Source: Tenrec ecaudatus | Taxonomy: Eukaryota > Chordata > Mammalia > Afrosoricida > Tenrecidae | DNA length: 64,000 nucleotides | Direction: 5' to 3' | NCBI RefSeq assembly: GCF_050624435.1 | Contig: NC_134546.1 | Location: 17,569,001 to 17,633,000, forward strand | Part shown: piece after piece, positions 24,400 through 36,929 of the stretch | Layout of the letters: every line of letters starts with the position of its first letter | Position numbering within the stretch: position 1 is the stretch's first letter | Made by a program: the position numbers and the translations under genes | Notes under the pieces: generated by a model | Databases searched by the model: none | What the model was told of the DNA's origin: nothing | Seen by the model: only the letters and a program-made list of their open reading frames with translations

Positions 24400-25850
24400 C
24401 TCTGGAAACCGAGAATCCAGGGCCTATTTCCCCAAAAAGTAGCAAATCAACATGGGCAACTGAATGCGTGTGGTTTGTGGCTCCTTGAGAAATGCCAGCT
24501 CTGTCTTCAGCCTGGTGGTTTTCACGTGTCCAAATCAGCCTGCCTCGGGGCCCTCTGGCTTTCTGTGGGGCTTGGCCAATGGTGGGTCCCAGCCGAAAAT
24601 CCCCAGGCAGCAGGAGAGTGCACTAAGATGTGTGCATGCCCCAAATCCCGTGTCTCACTCCAGCTCCACAACTGGATCGTTGGTAAAGTTTAATCAAGCC
24701 ATCGTTTAGCGCCCAGCTTAGTTCCGCTTGTCGCCGTCACCTTTGCGTTTCCTTGTGTCTCATTGGGTATTGCAGAGGCATCTGAGAAAACCACGGACCA
24801 GACGCCATTGCAAATAGAAAGGGTCCCTCACCCAGACTTTAAATGGCACCCTTTCATTTAAAATTGAGAAGCTGCTTCTTCGCCACTGTGGGATTAGAAG
24901 GCACACACTGAGAAAGAAGCCTCCGCTTTTCCCACAGTGAACTGACGAGTCGGGGCTTAGCCCCTTCCCAAAAGGCGATCATCGATCATCGTACCCCGGT
25001 GCCCTCATCTTCCCAAGCCTCTGAGAAGGCGTTTAATGTGAGGAGGGAAGTTTCGTGTCATTGCTCAAAGTGAATGGTCCTTTGAAGTCCTCTGAGATTG
25101 CTGGGGACCGGCAGCAATCTGTTGTGCAGTCCCAGTGTCCTTAGGCCACTCACCCCAGTCAGGGTTCAGTGCAGGATCAGAAATTCACCTAGGTGGTTCA
25201 AGCAGATTGCAAGGGACTTAATACCAGGATTCAGTGGCTTCTCCAGTCTTTGAGCTCGAGGCCACTGTCGCTGCAGCTGCTGTCAACACCTACCACGCTG
25301 GTGGGCACGCACGGGACTGGAGCACTGCTATGGAGAAGTACCTCAACTCCGTCCCCCGGCTCAGTAACAGACAACACGAAGATACCCTCTGCCTCACACC
25401 CACCTTCTCAATCTCACAAACGGCTGCCAAGACAATCGCCTTATATGACATCCAGAACTCTGGGAACAAGAGAGTCTGGAAAACGGGAAATGGAGTTTTG
25501 CCCTTCCTACCTCTCTAGTTCCACAGGGCACTTCCCAGGGGGGGAACTGAGAGACATCGCTGTGCTGCAGATGCTTTGCTGCTTGGGGCCTTGTTCGGCC
25601 TTGTTCTACAGACAAAAGCTCAGCGGCCTCCTCAAGACTCAGTCCTCCTCGTGCCCCTGCAGATTGCCCTCATCAGTCGTGCTTGATGCTGGCCCGAGCT
25701 AGAGAAACACAACCCTCCTGGCTCTGCCATCCTGCACCTCCGCAGCTCCTCATGACACAGGGGTCTCTCGGGCACAGCTCCTTCTTCACCTGGGCTCAGT
25801 CAAGATAGGAAAGAGCTGCTGAAAGTCAGCTCCAGCCAGGACCTCCAACA
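24400..25850. other. Non-coding, no feature recognised
   Basis: Fairly GC-balanced DNA with no repeat that I can name and no exon with plausible splice sites. Open frames of up to 169 codons at 25,193-25,702 lack any recognisable domain and probably arise by chance. Confidence 0.4.
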
Positions 25851-26087
25851 GGTACCAGTGTCCATTGCCGCACTAGTCACAGAAGCCAAAAGTTACAAAC
25901 AGCTCAACCTCATCCGATGAGCGGAGAAGCAAAATGTGGCATATAGATATATATCTATATAGATATATATATGTCATTCAGCCCTCATGACAAGTCAAGC
26001 TACCACATGGATGAGTCAAGAAAACACGCTAAGCAAAGAACACCTGCCATAAGGGGACAGCTATAAATGACCCCCACATACAAGGAG
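25850..26087 (+). repeat. L1 3' fragment with AT microsatellite
   Basis: CCATTGCCGCACTAGTCAC and ACAAACAGCTCAACCTCATCC match the end of L1 ORF2, with a self-complementary TATAGATATA run at 25,940-25,972 inserted where the GTGGTACATA region is expected. It ends near CACCTGCCATAAGG. Confidence 0.55.
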
Positions 26088-26160
26088 GCTTCAAAAAGTT
26101 CGTGGAAAAAATCCATGACCTTTCCATTTTCCATGAATTTTTTTGAAGCTACCCCACACA
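26088..26160. mobile_element. Mariner-like palindromic MITE
   Basis: The arms ggcttcaaaaagttcgtgga and ttccatgaatttttttgaag are near-perfect inverted repeats around a short AT-rich loop. This compact (about 70 bp) palindrome resembles mariner MITEs known from other mammals. It is the clearest copy in the window. Confidence 0.65.
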
Positions 26161-26529
26161 TAAACGATCTAGATCAGACAAGTGAATAGAGATGAGAAAG
26201 CAGACTGGAGGCCGCAGGGGGCAGAGGGGAGAGGGGATGATGAGCTATTTCTCAATGAGAACAGCTTCTGTCTGAGATGAAGTGGTTTGGGAGGTAGACG
26301 GTGGGATGGTCACACAACTATGTGCACGCGTAACTGGAAAATGGAAGATGTGCCACGGAATTATGTGCTTTAAAATGATTCACACTTAAAACTTTTTTTA
26401 AAAAACCATTGAAAGAGAAGGCAAAGAGTAACATAGAAAAAGAACTAAAAATTACACAGACAAGTCTACCTAAGTTGCCCAGATTCTCTACCTATATCTA
26501 TTTGGCAATTTCCTATTATGGTTACATAC

Positions 26530-26605
26530 AAGGCTTTAAAAGTTTGCAGAAAATTTTCATTACCTAGTCATTCCATTTTTCCACAAGCGTTTTGAAGTTC
26601 CCTGT
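26530..26605. mobile_element. Mariner-like palindromic MITE
   Basis: Diverged arms AAGGCTTTAAAAGTTTGCAG and CACAAGCGTTTTGAAGTTCC flank a centre with CATTCCATTTTTCC, as in the copy at 26,088. Confidence 0.55.
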
Positions 26606-27280
26606 CTTACGCATTATATAATATGCCTCCTACACTGCATGGCTTTTCATTTTATCTCACCGCATTTCTGAGAATTTGACTTCCTTCCCATTGTGTACAT
26701 GAGGATATGGGTGGCAGAGAAGTTAATCACTGGCCAACGTCACACTGCTGGTGACAGGAGCGTCGTTCCAGCTCGTTTCCCAAAAGGTCTGTGTCACCTC
26801 CATTCCCAGGTCCCTGAGCCCAGTGCTGGCTTCCTGGTCCAGCAGATGCATAGGTCCTCCTCCTCTCTCACGCTCTGGTTGCTGTACTCCATATCTTACT
26901 CCCTTGGGGCTCTTCCTTCTACCCCTATCCCAGGCAGGAGCCGAACCCAAAGTCATGGTCATACCACCAGTAGGGTTCACGGTGGGTCAGAAGTACTTCT
27001 CCACAAAGAAGAGAAGAGAAACTAATCTTGGCCTTCATCCCCAAGAAATTGCAAACGGTCATCTGCTTTCGAGGTCCTGCCGTCCACCCCCCGGGAGCCG
27101 CCATAGCTGCCCTCCTCCCCAGGCCAACGTCTCTGCTCCTGGCTCTGCGCCACCACCATGGTCAATGTGGACGGCAGCGAGGAGCCAGGCGTCCTCTCCT
27201 CTCACTTCCGGGGGCGCAGGTTCCAAGACGGGAGCCAATCAAATGTTTTCCCTCAAAAAGTGGAACTCGGTGGCAGGTTG

Positions 27281-27375
27281 GGGCTGGGATGCAGAGTGTG
27301 GTACCTGGGCTGGGATGCAGAGTGTGGTACCTGGGCTGGGATGCAGAGTGCGGTACCTGGGCTGGGATGCAGGGT
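27281..27375. repeat. 26-bp minisatellite, about 3.6 copies
   Basis: The unit gggctgggatgcagagtgtg plus GTACCT (26 bp) begins at 27,281, 27,307, 27,333 and 27,359. One unit has a C for T change and the last is partial. It lies in intergenic DNA. Confidence 0.9.
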
Positions 27376-27865
27376 CCAGGTGATGGAGGCCTGCCTTAGA
27401 GGTCAAGCTGAAACCCAACAAGAGCGCGGTGTTGTGGTCCCAGGTGAATGTAATCACTCCTTCCACAACAGCCGCACGTCCCTGTGGGTGGAACAGAACA
27501 ACCTTGTCCCCTCTCCGGCAAGACTGGGTGGGTGGTCCAAAGAATGGGCAAATGAGAGTGGAGGAAGGCGTTCCTAGTGCCCAGCCCCGGTGTCATCACC
27601 TGGTCATCAAGGCTCTGCCTAGACTTCGGCACTCCCGGAAGTGGTTCCTGCAACAGGCTGGGAAGAACCGGTAATCCTCTGGCCCTCGACAGGCCTGGTT
27701 TCGCATTTTGTCAAGTTTTGTTTTCAGAAAATCTCCGCATTTAAGAAGAAAATTTATTAAGGATGGTCTTTCCTACCTCGTGTTGTGCATCACACACACA
27801 CTGCTTAGAAGTGCACCGGAAGAGGAGAGAACTACAAATTGAATGCCCTTTAAATATATATAAAA

Positions 27866-28830
27866 TCATTTTATTGGGGCTCTTACAGCTCTTGCAACAA
27901 CCCATACATCAATTGTATCAAGCACATTTGTACATATGTTGCCATCATTACTTTCTAGACATTTTCTTTCTTTCTTTTTTTTAAATTGTTTTATTAGGGG
28001 CTCATACAACTCTTATCACAATCCATACATACATCAATTGTGTAAAGCACATTTGTACATTCATTGCCCTCATCCTTCTCAAAACATTTGCTCTCCACCT
28101 AAGCTCCTGGCATCAGCTCCTCAGTTTTCCCCTCCCTCCCTGCTCCCCCATCCCTCATGAACCCTTGATAATTTATAAATTCTTATTTTGTCATAGCTTG
28201 ATCGGTCCAAAGTCTCCCTTCACCCACTTTCTGTTGTCCGTCCCCCAGGGAGGAGGTCACATGTAGATCCTTGTAATCAGTTCCCCCTTTCCAACCCACC
28301 CTCCTTCCACCCTCCTAGTATCACCACTCTCACCCACTGGTCCTGAAGGGATCATCTGCCCTGGAGTCCCTGTGTTTCCAGTTCCTATCTGTACCAGTGT
28401 CCATCCTCTGGTCTAGCTACATTTGCAAGGGAGAATTCGGATCATGAATTCAGATAATGGGGGGGGGAGCATTTAGGAACTAGAGGAAAGTTGTATTTTT
28501 CATCATTGCTACATCACACCCTGACTGGCTCGATTCTTCCCTGAGACCCCTGTGCAGACATTTACTTTCTATTGAGCCCTTGGTATCAGCTCCTCTTTTT
28601 TCCCTCCCCCCCCCACCCTCGTGACCCCTTCATAAATGATAAATCATTAATATTTTCATATCTTACACTGACTGCTGTCTCCCTTCCATCGTGGTTTCTA
28701 TTGTTCGTCCCCCTGAGGGGAGTGTGTGGTTATGTGTTGATCATTGTGATCGGTTCCCCCTTCCTCCTGTTGATACCCAAGAGACCAAGGAAATGGTGTC
28801 GTTTAGAGGACAGTTGTTTGCATGCTTATA
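27866..28830 (-). repeat. Tenrec-type L1 3' UTR copies, antisense
   Basis: Two copies begin with the reversed polyadenylated end: aatcattttattggggctct at 27,866 and a second at about 27,984 after a T run. Both continue with CAAGCACATTTGTACAT-type text, and the longer one runs on as pyrimidine-rich sequence through GTCCCCCAGGGAGGAGG to about 28,830. This matches, in reverse, the plus copies ending at 42,485 and 46,495. The second copy interrupts the first. Confidence 0.65.
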
Positions 28831-29057
28831 GGTGATCAGTTAAAAAGAAAGAATAATAATAACAAAGCATGGTCTGAAATTCAACTTTTATCCTTAATTT
28901 TTGTTCCTGATATTATTTTTGTGAGTGTGGAGAGGAGGAGGTAATAGTTAAGGAAATCTTTGCTATGAAGGTAACTTTAAGTTACATATATACAAATGAA
29001 CCCAGGGTACAAAAAATTTAATTTGCAGGCACTTGAGATTTTGATCACCTTTTAGAG

Positions 29058-29257
29058 CAGTGGTTCTCAACCTTCCTACTGCCTCGACCCTTTGATACAG
29101 TTCCTCATGTTGTGGTGACATCCCCCCCCAACAGTAAAATTATTTTCATTGCTACTTCATCACTGTCATTTTGCTACTGTTATGAATCAGGTAATCCCTA
29201 TGAAAGGTGCGTTCAACCCCAAAAGAGGTCGAACGACCCACAGGTTGAGAACCGCTG
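29058..29257. mobile_element. SPIN-like hAT MITE
   Basis: The ends are cagtggttctcaacc and ggttgagaaccgctg. The flanking 8-mers TTTTAGAG and ATTTAGAT agree at 6 of 8 positions, a decayed hAT target-site duplication. The interior matches the other five copies. Confidence 0.9.
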
Positions 29258-29761
29258 ATTTAGATGGTCATGTTCGTTAACTCAGCAATAAAACTAGGTC
29301 TGCACCACTCCCCTGTCAAGCCATTGCATGCTTGCAGACACACATGTTTTCCATGTCTAGCCAGATTGTGTTATAATTTCACTGGGTTTTATGTGGAATG
29401 TCAATGAGGTGAAATGCCTACCACTGCACTGTTAGCTCAGAAAGTGTATTCTATCACATGATGTTTTAATAAATGACTTATTCTCCCTTTGTATGAATTT
29501 TCATTATGGCCATTTTATGTACAACCCTCAGCTGAACTTAATAAGCTCATTTGTCAAATGACAAAAGGTCTGCTTTTGTGTAAGCGTGCTGCTCTGAAGT
29601 AGTAATCTCCACGATGCCTCAAGGCCCGGCAAGACCCAGCTAGATGGCTGCCTGGCGGCCTTGAGTACAGGCAGATGGAAGCTGAGAGCCCCACGCCCTG
29701 TGGAGGCATCTCAGAAGAACGAAGGCTTAAGCAGGCCTGGCATAACAAGGTTACACATGTT

Positions 29762-30150
29762 ACAAGAGGGTGACAGCCTTCATGGCGCAGATGGTGTTAG
29801 GTTAGCTACTTACGAACTTAAAGGTTGCGGAGTTCTGATCCATCAAGTAGCATCACCTGCTGATCTCTTTCCTGCAGGGCTTCTCAACCTTCCTAACGCT
29901 GTGACCCTTTCATACAGGTCCTCATGTGGTGACCCCCCAACCATAACATTATTTTCATTGCTACTTCATCACTGTCATTTTGCTACTCTTATGAATTGGG
30001 TGACCTCTGTGAAAAGGTCATTGGACCCCCAAAGAGATCGGGAACCGCTGCCTTAGGGTACAGCCACAGAAAGCCTTATGAGGCACTTACTTCTGCTTTG
30101 ACGCCCATGGGGTCATTATGAGACAGATTGGACTCAACAACTTTGGTTTT
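29762..30150 (+). repeat. AfroSINE interrupted by a SPIN MITE
   Basis: The AfroSINE head and body are at 29,762-29,874 and its tail at 30,051-30,150 (GGGGTCATTATGAGACAG, GGACTCAACAAC). The SPIN-like insertion separates them, so this SINE is the older element. Confidence 0.7.
29875..30050. mobile_element. SPIN-like hAT MITE nested in AfroSINE
   Basis: The ends are cagggcttctcaacc and a degenerate GGGAACCGCTG. It is shorter than the copy at 29,058. No clear target duplication survives (CTTTCCTG before, CCTTAGGG after). Confidence 0.8.
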
Positions 30151-30189
30151 GTGGCACAGGACAGGGGTCACAATAGAACCTGTCTCTAG

Positions 30190-30300
30190 ACTAGATTGTC
30201 AAAATAAGGGTAACAACTAACATTTGTACAGTGAGAGCTATGCCAGGCACTGTCCTAACCACCTCACTGAGGAGGCCTCAAAACATTGCAGAAGAAACTT
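30190..30300 (+). repeat. MIR/L2-like fragment
   Basis: The segment AACAACTAACATTTGTACAG with GCCAGGCACTGTCCTAA is typical of an ancient MIR or L2 end. Confidence 0.55.
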
Positions 30301-30545
30301 ACATTATCATATATATATGAAAAAATGCCATTATCTTAGATAGATGTGTGACATATACACACATGTATTTTAATATATATGAATACCACATATATATGGT
30401 CCTGCAATTGTTCATATATCTATATCATATATCAATAAGAAATTACATATGTATATGTGTGTATATAGGTATAAGTCTTGCCTTGTGTAGATATGTGTGT
30501 ATATGCACACATATATACATGCATACATATACACATACACATATA
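30301..30545. repeat. AT/AC-rich simple repeat
   Basis: Irregular TATATA, CACATA and TGTATA runs. A related run resumes at 30,693-30,750, on the far side of an AfroSINE. Short open frames here are artefacts. Confidence 0.85.
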
Positions 30546-30700
30546 GATTCGGCTGCAGTCGCATGGTCGGCAGTTCAAAACCACCATCCTCTCCGCAGGA
30601 GAAAGACAGGGCTTTCGGCACTCATAAACAGTTACAGTCTTGGAAACCCATGGGGAGGTCACTATGAGTCAGCATCAACTCGATGATTTGATTTGATGTA
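30546..30700 (+). repeat. AfroSINE (5' truncated)
   Basis: Contains GGTCGGCAGTTCAAAACCACC, GTCTTGGAAACCCATGGGG and the full tail CACTATGAGTCAGCATCAAC. It has landed in the simple repeat. Confidence 0.9.
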
Positions 30701-30756
30701 TATGTATACATATATGTGATAATGGAATTATATATTGATATGTATATAACTTCCTG

Positions 30757-33700
30757 TTTTTAAAACGTTATTGTGAATTAGATGAAGGTTTACAGATCAG
30801 GCCATTAATTATACAGCCAACGAGTCATACACATTTTGTTTCATATCATCCCTTGCAATTCCTACAACATAACATCACTTACTCCACTCTCCTGTTCCAT
30901 TCCTCCTTCTTTTTTAACCCTTCTTGTGGTAAACTGAGGGACTGGATGAGTATGTAATGTGGCTAAATCATTCATGCTTATAATGACGGGTCGGGAAAGC
31001 TGACTCTGGTGGGGGAACTCGCTCATGTTGATGAGATACAAGTAAGTCTATATACATTCCAATGACTGAACACAGTCCCTCCAATATCCCCCCATAAAGG
31101 AGCTACCATATAAGATGAATCATTCCTGTGTCTGGCTACTTCACAACGCCTAAAGTTGTCTGTAGATAAAGGCAATCAGGTTCTGTAGCCAACCCACCAT
31201 AAATGTAGCAGCCCCTGGGGAGGGCTCAGGGGGTTCAAGGTCAACTAGCACTAGGCCAAGACAATGACTCACTTCATTGCTTATGCTACTCATTTATGAT
31301 ATCACCCAGCAACTTTGTGATATGTTAGCTGTGTGGCATGCATGCCTCATGAAAGATCTGGAAGCCCCAATAGAAATGCTCTTTGGAAAATACAATCAGT
31401 TCTGACATGGGACAAGGAGCCCCTGTGCTATACTGTCTGTCTGTCTTTAATATTTTCCACAGGCGCAAAGTCGCTCCTGAAGACTCATTAGAGTGTTGAG
31501 GACCCCTCACCCCCACACCTTCTGAAATTGTCCTGGGGTAAATACTGCCCTTTTGATCTCAAACGGCTAACAATTCTAGGATGTACCTATCTTACCAAGT
31601 GTTTTTGTCCCCTCATAGCCTCGTCATGTGTTTCTATTGCCTGCTTTTGGGGGAAGAGCCACATTGCTTCTGCAGTGGTTATGCCATTGGTCAGTTCCAC
31701 CAGCAGTGTATGAGGGTTTCCAGGCACGCCCTCCCCAGCACTTGCTGTCTCCTATTATTTTGAACTTTTCCATTAGTGCTGAGTTACGAGGATATCTCAT
31801 GGTTGTTTTTACTTACATCTCTCTAATAACTAATGACCATAAATATTTCTTCATATGTTTGCTAGCCACTTAGATGTCTTCTGGAGAAGCGGCCATACCC
31901 TTTGGTCCTTTCTTTTCCTTTCATTATTTGCCTCTTTGTCTATTTCTTGTTGAGGTGTTGACGTTTTCTACACATTTTAGAAATTAGTCCCTTCTCTGAT
32001 ATGCCATTATCAATTTATTTCCCTAGTCTATGGGTTCTCTTTTGATTCTTTTGGTGAAATCATTTGATGCACATAAATGTCTAATTTTAGAAAGTCCCTG
32101 TCACCTAGTTAGTCTTCAAGTATTTGATATTTTCACTTATGTTTAATAGTATATTTATAGTATGTACTAGGCTACCATGACTTTGTCTCTATTTTTCTGT
32201 TGTTGATGATCTTTATAGTTCTAGGTTTTACTTCTAGTTCTTTAGTCCATCTTGAGTTTTATATATCATGTGAAATATGGATCCTGTTTCATTTTTCTGC
32301 AAGTGGATATCTAGTTTTTCCAGCACCACTTGTTATATCATCACCAGTTAATGTGTCTTGGTTCTTTGTCAAAGATCAGCTATTAGTAGGTAAATGGATT
32401 GACTTCTGGGTTCTCAATTCTGTTCCATTGGTCTACCTGTCTGTTATTTTACTAATCCCATGGTTGTCTACTCAGTTTTGGGATTGGGAGGTGCAAGGCC
32501 TCCTACTTTGTTGTTCTTTAGTAGTGCTTTCTTTATCTAAGTTCACTTTCCTATCTACATAAAGTAGGTGGTTGCTTTTTTCATTTATTTAAAGAATGAT
32601 GTTGGAATCTGGATTGGCATTGCATTGTGTCTTTGGATAGTTTGGCATTTTCACAATGTTAATTCTTCCTATCCATGAGCACGGTATATTCTTCCATTTA
32701 TGTAGGTCTCTTTTTGGTTTCTTGTAGTAGTGTTTGGTATTTTTTTGTTATTTACTTGTTGTAGCTTTTGAGGATTTCTGTTTTGTTTTGTATAGATCTC
32801 TTATTTCTCTGATTACATTTATCTCTAAATATTTCATCTTTTGGGTGGCTATTAAAAATGGCATTGTTGTTCCAGATTTCCTTTTCAGTCTTCTCTGTGC
32901 CATTATAAAGAAATCCAACTGAATTTTTTACATTAGCCTTATACTCTAACACATTGCCTAATTTTCCAATTAGTTTCTAATAATCCTTTACTAAATCTTT
33001 GGGATTTTTATGTAGAAGATCATATCATCTGAAAATTGAGGTTTATTTCCTTTTGCCAATTTGGATGTCTTTAATTTCCCTTTGTTTGGTTACAGCTCTC
33101 GCTAAGATTTCCAGCACAATATTGAGAAGGAGGGATGACAGAGGCCATTCTTCATTGATTCCCATTCACAAGGAAAATGCGTTCGGCTTCTCTCTCCATT
33201 GAAGGTAATGTTGGTCATGTATATATACACTTAATTATGTTGAGAGATTGTCATACTATTCCTATTTCTGTTGAGTGTTTTTTTTAATCAGGAATGAGTG
33301 TTGGCTTTTATCAAATGTCTTTTCTGTGTTGGTTAATATGATCATGTGGTTGTTTTCTTTTGTGATTAGTTACATTGATTAGCTTCCTAGTGTTGAATCA
33401 TCCTTGTATACCTAGTATGAATCCCACTTGGTCATGGTGTTCTTGTTTTTATTGGCTAGAACTTTGTCAAGAACTTTTGCATCTGTGTCCATGAGGGATG
33501 CTAGTGTACAATTTTATTTTTTAGTGATTTCTCTGTTTTGATATCATTTTCCCCTCATAAAGTGAATTTGGGGGTTTTCTATCTTTTTCTGTACTCCAGA
33601 AGAGTTGGCATCAAATTGCCGTCACTCTCCTCTGCCTGTCTGATAGAATTCACCAGGAATGCAGTCTGGGACTGGCCTTTTCTGGAGGACAGAAATATGA

Positions 33701-36700
33701 CCTAAAATATTTCCTCTATTTTTATGAGTCTGTTCAAGATTTCTGTCAGTCCATGTTAGCTTAGATAGGTAGAACATTTCTAGAAATCGGTTCCATTTCT
33801 TCTAGGTTTTCAAATTTGTTGTAGTACAGTTCTTCACAGTATTCTGTTGACATTTTTATTTCAGTGAGTTCTGTTGTGATGTCTTCCATTTCATTTCTTT
33901 TTTGTGTGCTATTAACATCGTCTTTATTCCCTTTGTTAGATTTGCCAGTGGTTTGTTGATTTTATGAAGCCTTTCAAAGAACCAACCTCTTGTCTTGTTT
34001 ATTCTTTCTATTGTTTTTCTGTTTTCTATTCCATTTATTTCTACTCTAATCTTTATTATTATCATTACTACTTGTTCTAGTGACTGTAGAGTTATCTTGC
34101 TGTTCTTTTTCTAATTGGAGATGTTGAGTTCGGGTGTTGATTTTTATTCTGCCTTCTCTTTTGGTGTTTGTGTTTGTGGCTATAAACTCCCTGCTGGGCT
34201 ATGCCTTTGCTCTACCAACGGATTTCGAATGTTGTGTTTTCATTCTTATTTGAGTCAGGGAGTCTCTCAAACTTGTCTTCTATTTCTCCACAGCTTTAAA
34301 GCAGGATGTTATTCAGTTTCCATGTACTTGCTCTTTAGTTGATCTTCCTTTTATTGATTCCTAATGTCATAGTGCTGTAATCTGAAGAGATGCTTTGCAA
34401 TATTTTGGTGTTTTTAAATGTATTGAGGCTAACTTTGTGACCTCACCTACGCTCCATTTTGAAGACTGTTCCATGCACTTTGAAGGGAAATATGTAGTGT
34501 ACTGTTGGTGAGTGGAGGATATGTTCATGAGATCAGGTTTATTGGTCATATTGTTTAGTTCTTCTATGTCTTTATTGAATTTCTTTCAAGTTACTCTGTC
34601 AAAAAAGTGATATATGAAATATATCGCAAAAGTGATGTGTTAAAGTCCCTTACTATTATTGTAGAGTTGTATATTTGATTCTGCTAGAGTTTGATTTATG
34701 CCTTTTGAGGCTCTTTCATTGGATGCATAGATATTTATTATGGTTATGGTCTCTTGCTCAGTTAACCCTTTCAACATTACATAATGCCCTTTATCTCTTA
34801 TCCTGGATTTTGCCTTACAGTCCATTTAATCAGAAATCAACAGTTACTCATTTTTAAAATTGTTATTGAATATGGTTTTTCCCATACATTGATTTTTAGT
34901 CTGTTTTTGTCTCTGTGACTAAGGTTGCCTCTTGTAGACAGTGTAGTGATGGGTCCTGTTTTCTTATCCATTCTGTTGCTCTGTCTTTTGACTGGCTGAT
35001 TTAATATATTCACAATAACTATAGTGTACTATATTTATATTTCTTCCTGTCCTTTTGTTCATGTGCGTGTGTTGCTTTTTTAAAATCATTTTGTTGGGGG
35101 CGCATACAACCCTTATCACAATCTATATATCTATCCATTGTGTCAAGCACATTTGTACATTTGTTGTCCTCATCATTTGCAAAACTTTTGCATTCTACTT
35201 GAGCCCTTGATATCAGCTCATTTTCTCCTCCCTCCCTTCCCCTCCCTTCCTCGGTGTGTGTGTTGCTTATGGTTTCTCTATTGCGTATAACTTTCTGTTC
35301 TGAGATAATTTTGTTTGTGAGTTTTATTGTCATTTCTGCTTGCTGTTTTTGTATGGTTTCTAATTTTCCATTTATTTTGTCATTTTCTCAGTGTTTTCAT
35401 GAGTTCTTCTAGAGGTTTTTCTGTGTTTTCCTTGAATTTATAGATCTCCTTCTCAATCTGTTGGAGTCAAGTTACCATTTTTTTAAATTCCTTACCAGGT
35501 AGTTCTAATACCTATTATTCTTAAGAAAGGTCTTCTAGGTCTGTATATTGAACAATTCTTTTAGCCATTCTGTCTTACTTCCTTGTGTGAACTGAAATTA
35601 TAATTTTTCTCTGAGGTATTGTGATTTTATTATATTTTTATTTAATTGAAGGTTGGATGTTAGTGTGTCCTTAAGCACTCACACCTGCCTCTAGTGTCTG
35701 TGAGAGAATGAAAGTTTACATGCAGGTCTCTGCTCACTGTTCATGTAGCAGAGTTGGTGGTGGGTTTGTCTGGGTTTGGCCGATGTCCATCATAGATAGG
35801 GTAATATAAGAAGGAGCAGGCAGAAGACTTTACCCATAGGTGGGGCTATAGGGAGTATAGGTGTGGCTGGGTTGTGAGGGCACAGTGGCTGTCTCTCATC
35901 AGGTATAAGAGAAAAGACAAAAACAGAAACAAACAACAGAAAGGAAATAATAAAGAAAATGGGAGAAAGCAGATAAGCATCAACAAAATAAATGTTAATC
36001 ACTAGATAACAAAAAAGTAAGGGAAAAATGAAAACAGGTGAAAAGAAAAAAGTGAGAAAATACCCACTAGCTGTTTCCGGAGAAAAAAGTAAGAAAATTT
36101 AGAAATAAATAAAATAAAAATAATTAAGAGAATGAAGGGTAGGGAAAAACAAAATACAAATAATTTTTAAAGGAGAGAACAAACTAAAGGAAGGAAAAGA
36201 AAAATACTAAAGAAGAAGAAAGAAATGAGAAAGCTGGGGAGGAATTAGAGCCCAGAGAAGACACCTGAGAGACAGGGTAGCCGGGATGGATTAGCACCCT
36301 CCGCCAGCCAGGAAGCTCATGGGACAGGGGGAGGGGTGGGATACCCAGTCCTAGACAGAGCTTGTCCCAGCCTACATATCGTCTGGGACCAGGGCACCTG
36401 ACCTGAAAGCAGGTGGGGTCAGCTCAGAAGGTGGTCAAGGTCACCATGCTTGTTCCCAGAAGCACCTTTTTTGCTTAGAGAGCAGCTGGAGGTAGGGTAG
36501 GTGGCTATAGAATGAGCCCACTTGCTCACCCGTGGGTAGCCGGGGACAGGTCTGAATTTGCATGGTCTTCTGTACCGGATGGTGAAAGTTGCATGCCTTC
36601 TGATGCTGCCCTGGTGTGTCTGGCACACAACTGTGGTGTCAGGCTGTTATCTCACTTGACTACTATTTGGAAAAGTTCAAGATGGCTGCACCACATCAGG

Positions 36701-36890
36701 CCAGCCAACAATTCACTCATCTGTCTCCTCTCTTGCTGCTTTTCTTTAGCTTCTTCAAGCCAGCATGTAATCTACATCTGTGTCCTTTAAAAGCTCATGT
36801 TTCCCGGATTATCATCGCTATTTCATTTGGTCTTTTATGTGACGAAGCTCTACAGCGTGTCTGCCTAGTCCAACATCTTGCCAAAACCTT
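30757..36890 (-). mobile_element. Long L1 LINE, antisense, decayed
   Basis: Read on the minus strand, the order runs from a 5' region near 36.9 kb through ORF2 to a 3' UTR ending at 30,757 (reverse of TAGATGAAGGTTTACAGA, a hallmark of afrotherian L1). ORF2 pieces can be translated: endonuclease-side text near 34,640-34,825 (GHYVMLKGL, INIYASNE), and pre-RT text near 33,860-34,065 (IENRKTIERINKTRGWFFER). The conserved 3' ORF2 text (reverse of AATTCTTCCTATCCATGAGC) is at 32,660. All frames are broken. About 6 kb makes it the largest element here and close to full L1 length, although I cannot define ORF1 within 35.7-36.9 kb. Confidence 0.8.
35075..35262 (-). repeat. L1 3' end inserted within the L1
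   Basis: The text aatcattttgttgggggcgc ... GTGTCAAGCACATTTGTACATTTG is the same antisense 3' end as at 27,866 and 27,984. It interrupts the host L1 between 35,074 and 35,263, so it is a younger insertion. Confidence 0.7.
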
Positions 36891-36929
36891 GCCTTATCTT
36901 CTCATTCCATTTTCCCACAAACTTCCTTT

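Noticed and set aside
25193-25702. Possible gene (169-codon frame)
   Set aside because: No domain, no splice context and no similarity I recognise. It is consistent with a chance open frame.
25930-25975. Palindrome TATAGATATATATCTATATAG
   Set aside because: Self-complementarity follows from the AT dinucleotide repeat; it needs no special function.
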